This document shows, piece after piece, positions 61,843 to 64,000 of a DNA stretch of 64,000 bases. The translations under genes and the position numbers were made by a program. The stretch spans positions 58,081 to 122,080 of the forward strand of contig BJHL01000006.1 in assembly GCA_014192545.1 (NCBI GenBank), written 5' to 3'. The notes beneath the pieces were generated by a model, which had not been told where the DNA came from, ran no database searches, and was given only the letters and a program-made list of their open reading frames with translations. The number at the start of each line of letters is the position of its first letter. Positions within the stretch are counted from its first letter, which is position 1. This DNA comes from Phycisphaerae bacterium. GTDB lineage: Bacteria; Planctomycetota; Phycisphaerae; Phycisphaerales; UBA1924.

Positions 61843-62289
61843 TTACATCTTCGCTTCAACCGGTCTATTCGCGTCGTCTACCAAGAAGTAGTCTAACTGC
61901 TTCGGATCTGCGAACGATTTCCACTTTCGAAGGCCAGCACAAGCGTCGACGAACGCGTGCAGCAGCGACATACTTACAAATGTGACACCGGTCGATCCCT
62001 TCGTTGTTGGCTGTCGGTTTCGCCACACAACAAGCGATGGCATGGGCGTCGTCGCATCGACCGCGATCCAGTTCGAGGCGGCACGAGAATCGAACAAGAC
62101 GTCAAGGACACCGATCTGCTGCAAGCTTGCAAGATTCGGATCGCTCCCGCGTTGCACCCTCGGCGAGTAGACGAACGCTGTAACGACTCCCGGAAGACGA
62201 GTTTCGACAACTTGCACCAGAGTCGTTTTTTCATCGCTTTGAGGAATCAAAAATCCACGAGCAGTCGGGTTGAGTTTTGCCTGCATCAC
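61843..62289 (-). CDS. Hypothetical protein, possible orphan immunity protein
   Basis: A 148-residue soluble protein (MMQAKLNPTARGFLIPQSDE, TLVQVVETRLPGVVTAFVYS, FADPKQLDYFLVDDANRPVE) with no recognised domain and mixed alpha/beta character. Its position, between the immunity gene of the GIY-YIG-like tip and the next RHS fragment, suggests an immunity gene whose toxin tip was lost by recombination. No ribosome-binding site better than GGATTCGTG is seen before the ATG. The 110-nt stretch 61732-61842 before it is remnant of the truncated core. Confidence 0.4.
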   Translation of the reverse strand: MMQAKLNPTARGFLIPQSDEKTTLVQVVETRLPGVVTAFVYSPRVQRGSDPNLASLQQIGVLDVLFDSRAASNWIAVDATTPMPSLVVWRNRQPTTKGSTGVTFVSMSLLHAFVDACAGLRKWKSFADPKQLDYFLVDDANRPVEAKM

Positions 62290-62419
62290 GAATCCTTTTC
62301 GGCTCCGCGAGACCGAACGTAATTACAATCATTCATTTTGGATCCCGGCACTCCAACTTTGCGCGATTATCCTTCAGCTCTTTTAACAAGGTACGCTGCC
62401 TTATCTTGACAGCTACACC

Positions 62420-62863
62420 CTAGTCATGATTCTGTTTGGGTATGTATAATCTATCGCATCTATCTCGAAGCGTCTCAGCTAGTAAGGAAGGATCATATGA
62501 CTTGTCCGTCCTTTTTACCTTTCTTGCAATTTCTCCACAACTGCCGACTACACACACTGCGATGAACGCTGCAATTTCACGCCAAGGCCTTTCCCGCCAG
62601 CGTTCGACCGGCAAGCAGACATCGACTTGAATGTACCGCTTAGCCATCTGGAGGCGCACCCGGTCCACGCCATCACCACCAAAGCTACCGAGCGATCCGT
62701 CAACACGAAGGATGAAAACACATTCATCAATTCCGTTCGGCACTCCAAAGGCTGGACCTGAGCGTAGCGCTTTCTTGAGCGCCTGCCAATGCGGGACCAT
62801 TACGTGCGCGTCTCCGCCAAGACTTTCCATCGCGACGTCGAAGATGGGTAGACTCACATTCAT
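62420..62863 (-). CDS. Immunity-type protein for the GIY-YIG-like tip
   Basis: A 147-residue protein starting MNVSLPIFDVAMESLGG at ATG 62863, which overlaps the TGA of the RHS gene by four bases (ATGA). It is rich in Arg, Asp and Trp (VERWRERPWREIAAFIAVCV) with a mixed alpha/beta pattern and no recognised enzyme motif. By gene order it is the cognate immunity gene of the adjacent toxin tip. Between it and 62289 lie 130 nt without a gene. Alternative start ATG 62872 is just upstream. Confidence 0.6.
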   Translation of the reverse strand: MNVSLPIFDVAMESLGGDAHVMVPHWQALKKALRSGPAFGVPNGIDECVFILRVDGSLGSFGGDGVDRVRLQMAKRYIQVDVCLPVERWRERPWREIAAFIAVCVVGSCGEIARKVKRTDKSYDPSLLAETLRDRCDRLYIPKQNHD

Positions 62864-64000
62864 GGCATACATTGTTTACCTGCCCACGATTCAAAGTTTT
62901 TTGGCCCAGGTGACATCTCGACGAGTTGGCGTTCAAGCCGAATGATAAAGTCTCTGGGTCCGACAGCTATTCTCTCGAGATATCCACCAGCCAACTCAAC
63001 CTTAGAGTATCTGTTCGCGAGGTCCGCGGTAACGCCCCACTTTTGAAACACCCCATTCCCGTCGTATTTCGCGTACAGGTAAGCTCGCTGCTTTCCAACT
63101 GTATTGCCGTGGACTCCGCCTGCAGCCTGTAGCCCGCCGCTCAGTATCTGTGCCAATCCCGCAATGTAGTTGCCCTGCGAAACACTGTATACGCCACCAC
63201 CAACGTTGTAACCACCAACCCCAACGTTGATACCAGAATAGACCGCGTTGGCATACCAGGCAGCTGCCGATCCTCCACTCGCCGCTGCTCCCAACGCCAT
63301 CCCGCCCGCCGCCGACAATGCTCCACCCATTACTCCGCCAGCGACTTCACTACCTGCGAGCCATGGATTCTCAGGGTCGAAAAGATGGCCACCAGCAGCT
63401 AGCTCCTGTCGGGATTGACCAAACGTTTGCAGTGTAATGACTTGAATGCCACTGTGCATCGTGACAAGAAGCCCATCGTGAGCACCCTGGCCCGCTCCGC
63501 TCCACACTTGTATCGCGGCACCGCTCGGTCCGCCACCAAACATGTAACCAAGTGTCGTGCCCCACCCGTCCGCCCAACCCCATTTTTCTAACCCCAGCGG
63601 ATCATAATAATCAATCGGCTCGTTCCCGCAGTATGCATATCTATTCAACCCATCCACGAAGTACGCCGGGTCGGGCTGCAGCCAACGCTGGATTTCCGGG
63701 TCATACGCGCGGTGTCGGACGTGATAAATATGCAGGTGTGGGTCATACCAGTAGCCGCGGTACAGGAACCGGTAGTCACCGATGTCGCCCGCCGGCACGT
63801 AGTACGTGCCCTGCTTCGCCGCGATGAACGCTGTGATGTCATCGCCGTTCACTTCGCCATCGCGATTGAAATCCGCCGTGTCACACGGCTGCATCACGCC
63901 GTTGATCATCGTGCCGCAACCGCTCGAACTCCCCGCATTCACCGCCGCAATCAGCTTCTCAAGATCATCCCCACTGCCCGGCGACGTGCGATCATCCTCA
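62860..64000 (-). CDS. RHS-repeat protein C-terminus with dockerin-like insert and GIY-YIG-like toxin tip (N-terminus beyond window)
   Basis: Open frame from the right window edge. Visible parts, in order: dockerin-like insert (TSPGSGDDLEKLIAAVNAG, CDTADFNRDGEVNGDD), the RHS core end FLYRGYWYDPHLHIYHVRHR, AYDPEIQRWLQPDPAYFVDG, RYAYCGNEPIDYYDPLGLEK, a long Gly/Ala-rich membrane-like region (SEVAGGVMGGALSAAGGMAL) and the tip RAYLYAKYDGNGVFQKWGVT, ANRYSKVELAGGYLERIAVG, LERQLVEMSPGPKNFESWAG, which looks like GIY-YIG-type nuclease toxins found in other RHS proteins. The hydrophobic segment may guide transfer of the tip into the target cell. The immunity gene overlaps the stop. Confidence 0.8.
   Translation of the reverse strand, partial: EDDRTSPGSGDDLEKLIAAVNAGSSSGCGTMINGVMQPCDTADFNRDGEVNGDDITAFIAAKQGTYYVPAGDIGDYRFLYRGYWYDPHLHIYHVRHRAYDPEIQRWLQPDPAYFVDGLNRYAYCGNEPIDYYDPLGLEKWGWADGWGTTLGYMFGGGPSGAAIQVWSGAGQGAHDGLLVTMHSGIQVITLQTFGQSRQELAAGGHLFDPENPWLAGSEVAGGVMGGALSAAGGMALGAAASGGSAAAWYANAVYSGINVGVGGYNVGGGVYSVSQGNYIAGLAQILSGGLQAAGGVHGNTVGKQRAYLYAKYDGNGVFQKWGVTADLANRYSKVELAGGYLERIAVGPRDFIIRLERQLVEMSPGPKNFESWAGKQCMP
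63622..63870. repeat. RHS-core repeat, copy 3
   Basis: Near-identical to 61501-61749; the left part (toward the window end) is identical to 59519-59723 in the following 205 bp (63796-64000). Confidence 0.85.

Noticed and set aside
1..64000. CRISPR arrays and insertion sequences
   Set aside because: No regularly spaced direct repeats, no transposase frame and no cas gene seen.

Overview
The window looks like a chromosomal segment of a Planctomycetota bacterium, probably class Phycisphaerae. The reasons are an exosortase locus with its own family of VPLP/VPxP-CTERM secreted proteins, RHS proteins that carry a dockerin-like calcium-binding insert, large lineage-specific secreted proteins without clear homologues, a class II (B12-dependent) ribonucleotide reductase, and frequent use of GTG/TTG starts. 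I assign the taxon by inference; there is no rRNA in the window.

Layout. 1-2.3 kb: housekeeping tail (thiL end, tsaE, an RmlD-like reductase). 2.5-13.5 kb: a tightly packed plus-strand exopolysaccharide/exosortase operon (degenerate sugar nucleotidyltransferase, exosortase, EpsI-type partner, Wzz-tyrosine-kinase-like protein, polyprenyl-phosphate sugar transferase, giant TPR protein). 13.7-18.7 kb: four intact and one decayed paralogous secreted protein with a C-terminal VPLP-hydrophobic-Arg sorting signal, each as its own small transcription unit with a terminator; they are the likely substrates of the exosortase. 19.3-20.1 kb: a probable minus-strand transcript with repeated GNRA hairpins and GA tracts ahead of a 48-residue peptide. 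20.3-25 kb: orphan LolD-like ATPase, tRNA-Leu(UAG), WecB/TagA glycosyltransferase, SbtA-like bicarbonate transporter, LpxL-like acyltransferase. 25-30.2 kb: tetR-mfp-rnd efflux operon with a strong palindromic operator. 30.3-33.3 kb: zinc-type ABC uptake genes (binding protein and ATPase, no permease) and a hydrolase. 33.6-35.1 kb: a second pair of CTERM-type secreted proteins.

35.3-35.8 kb is a GC-rich non-coding stretch with a terminator. 35.8-40.4 kb: nrdJ, an S23-like four-helix-bundle gene in an inverted-repeat cassette, and dcd. 41-46.9 kb: FlgI-like lipoprotein, trxB, secreted hypothetical, primary-type sigma factor. 47.3-54.2 kb: UVR-motif protein, two hydrolase/SDR genes, glycosyltransferase, PilZ protein, CopA. 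54.3-58.9 kb: secreted hypothetical, membrane AAA-like ATPase, PepSY-like lipoprotein. 59.5-64 kb: a polymorphic-toxin locus on the minus strand, in which RHS C-terminal tips with different toxin domains (GIY-YIG-like; Tox-REase-7-like) each precede an immunity-type gene and are separated by truncated copies of the RHS core.

Connections. The first operon makes and anchors a surface polymer and the CTERM proteins are probably processed by its exosortase. A small hairpin element (four copies, with compensatory base changes) is scattered between unrelated genes. The most interesting candidates for follow-up are the VPLP-CTERM array with its exosortase, the RHS tip-exchange locus, the GNRA/GA leader transcript, the dispersed hairpin family, and the TsaE fusion to a cysteine-less YacG-like domain.
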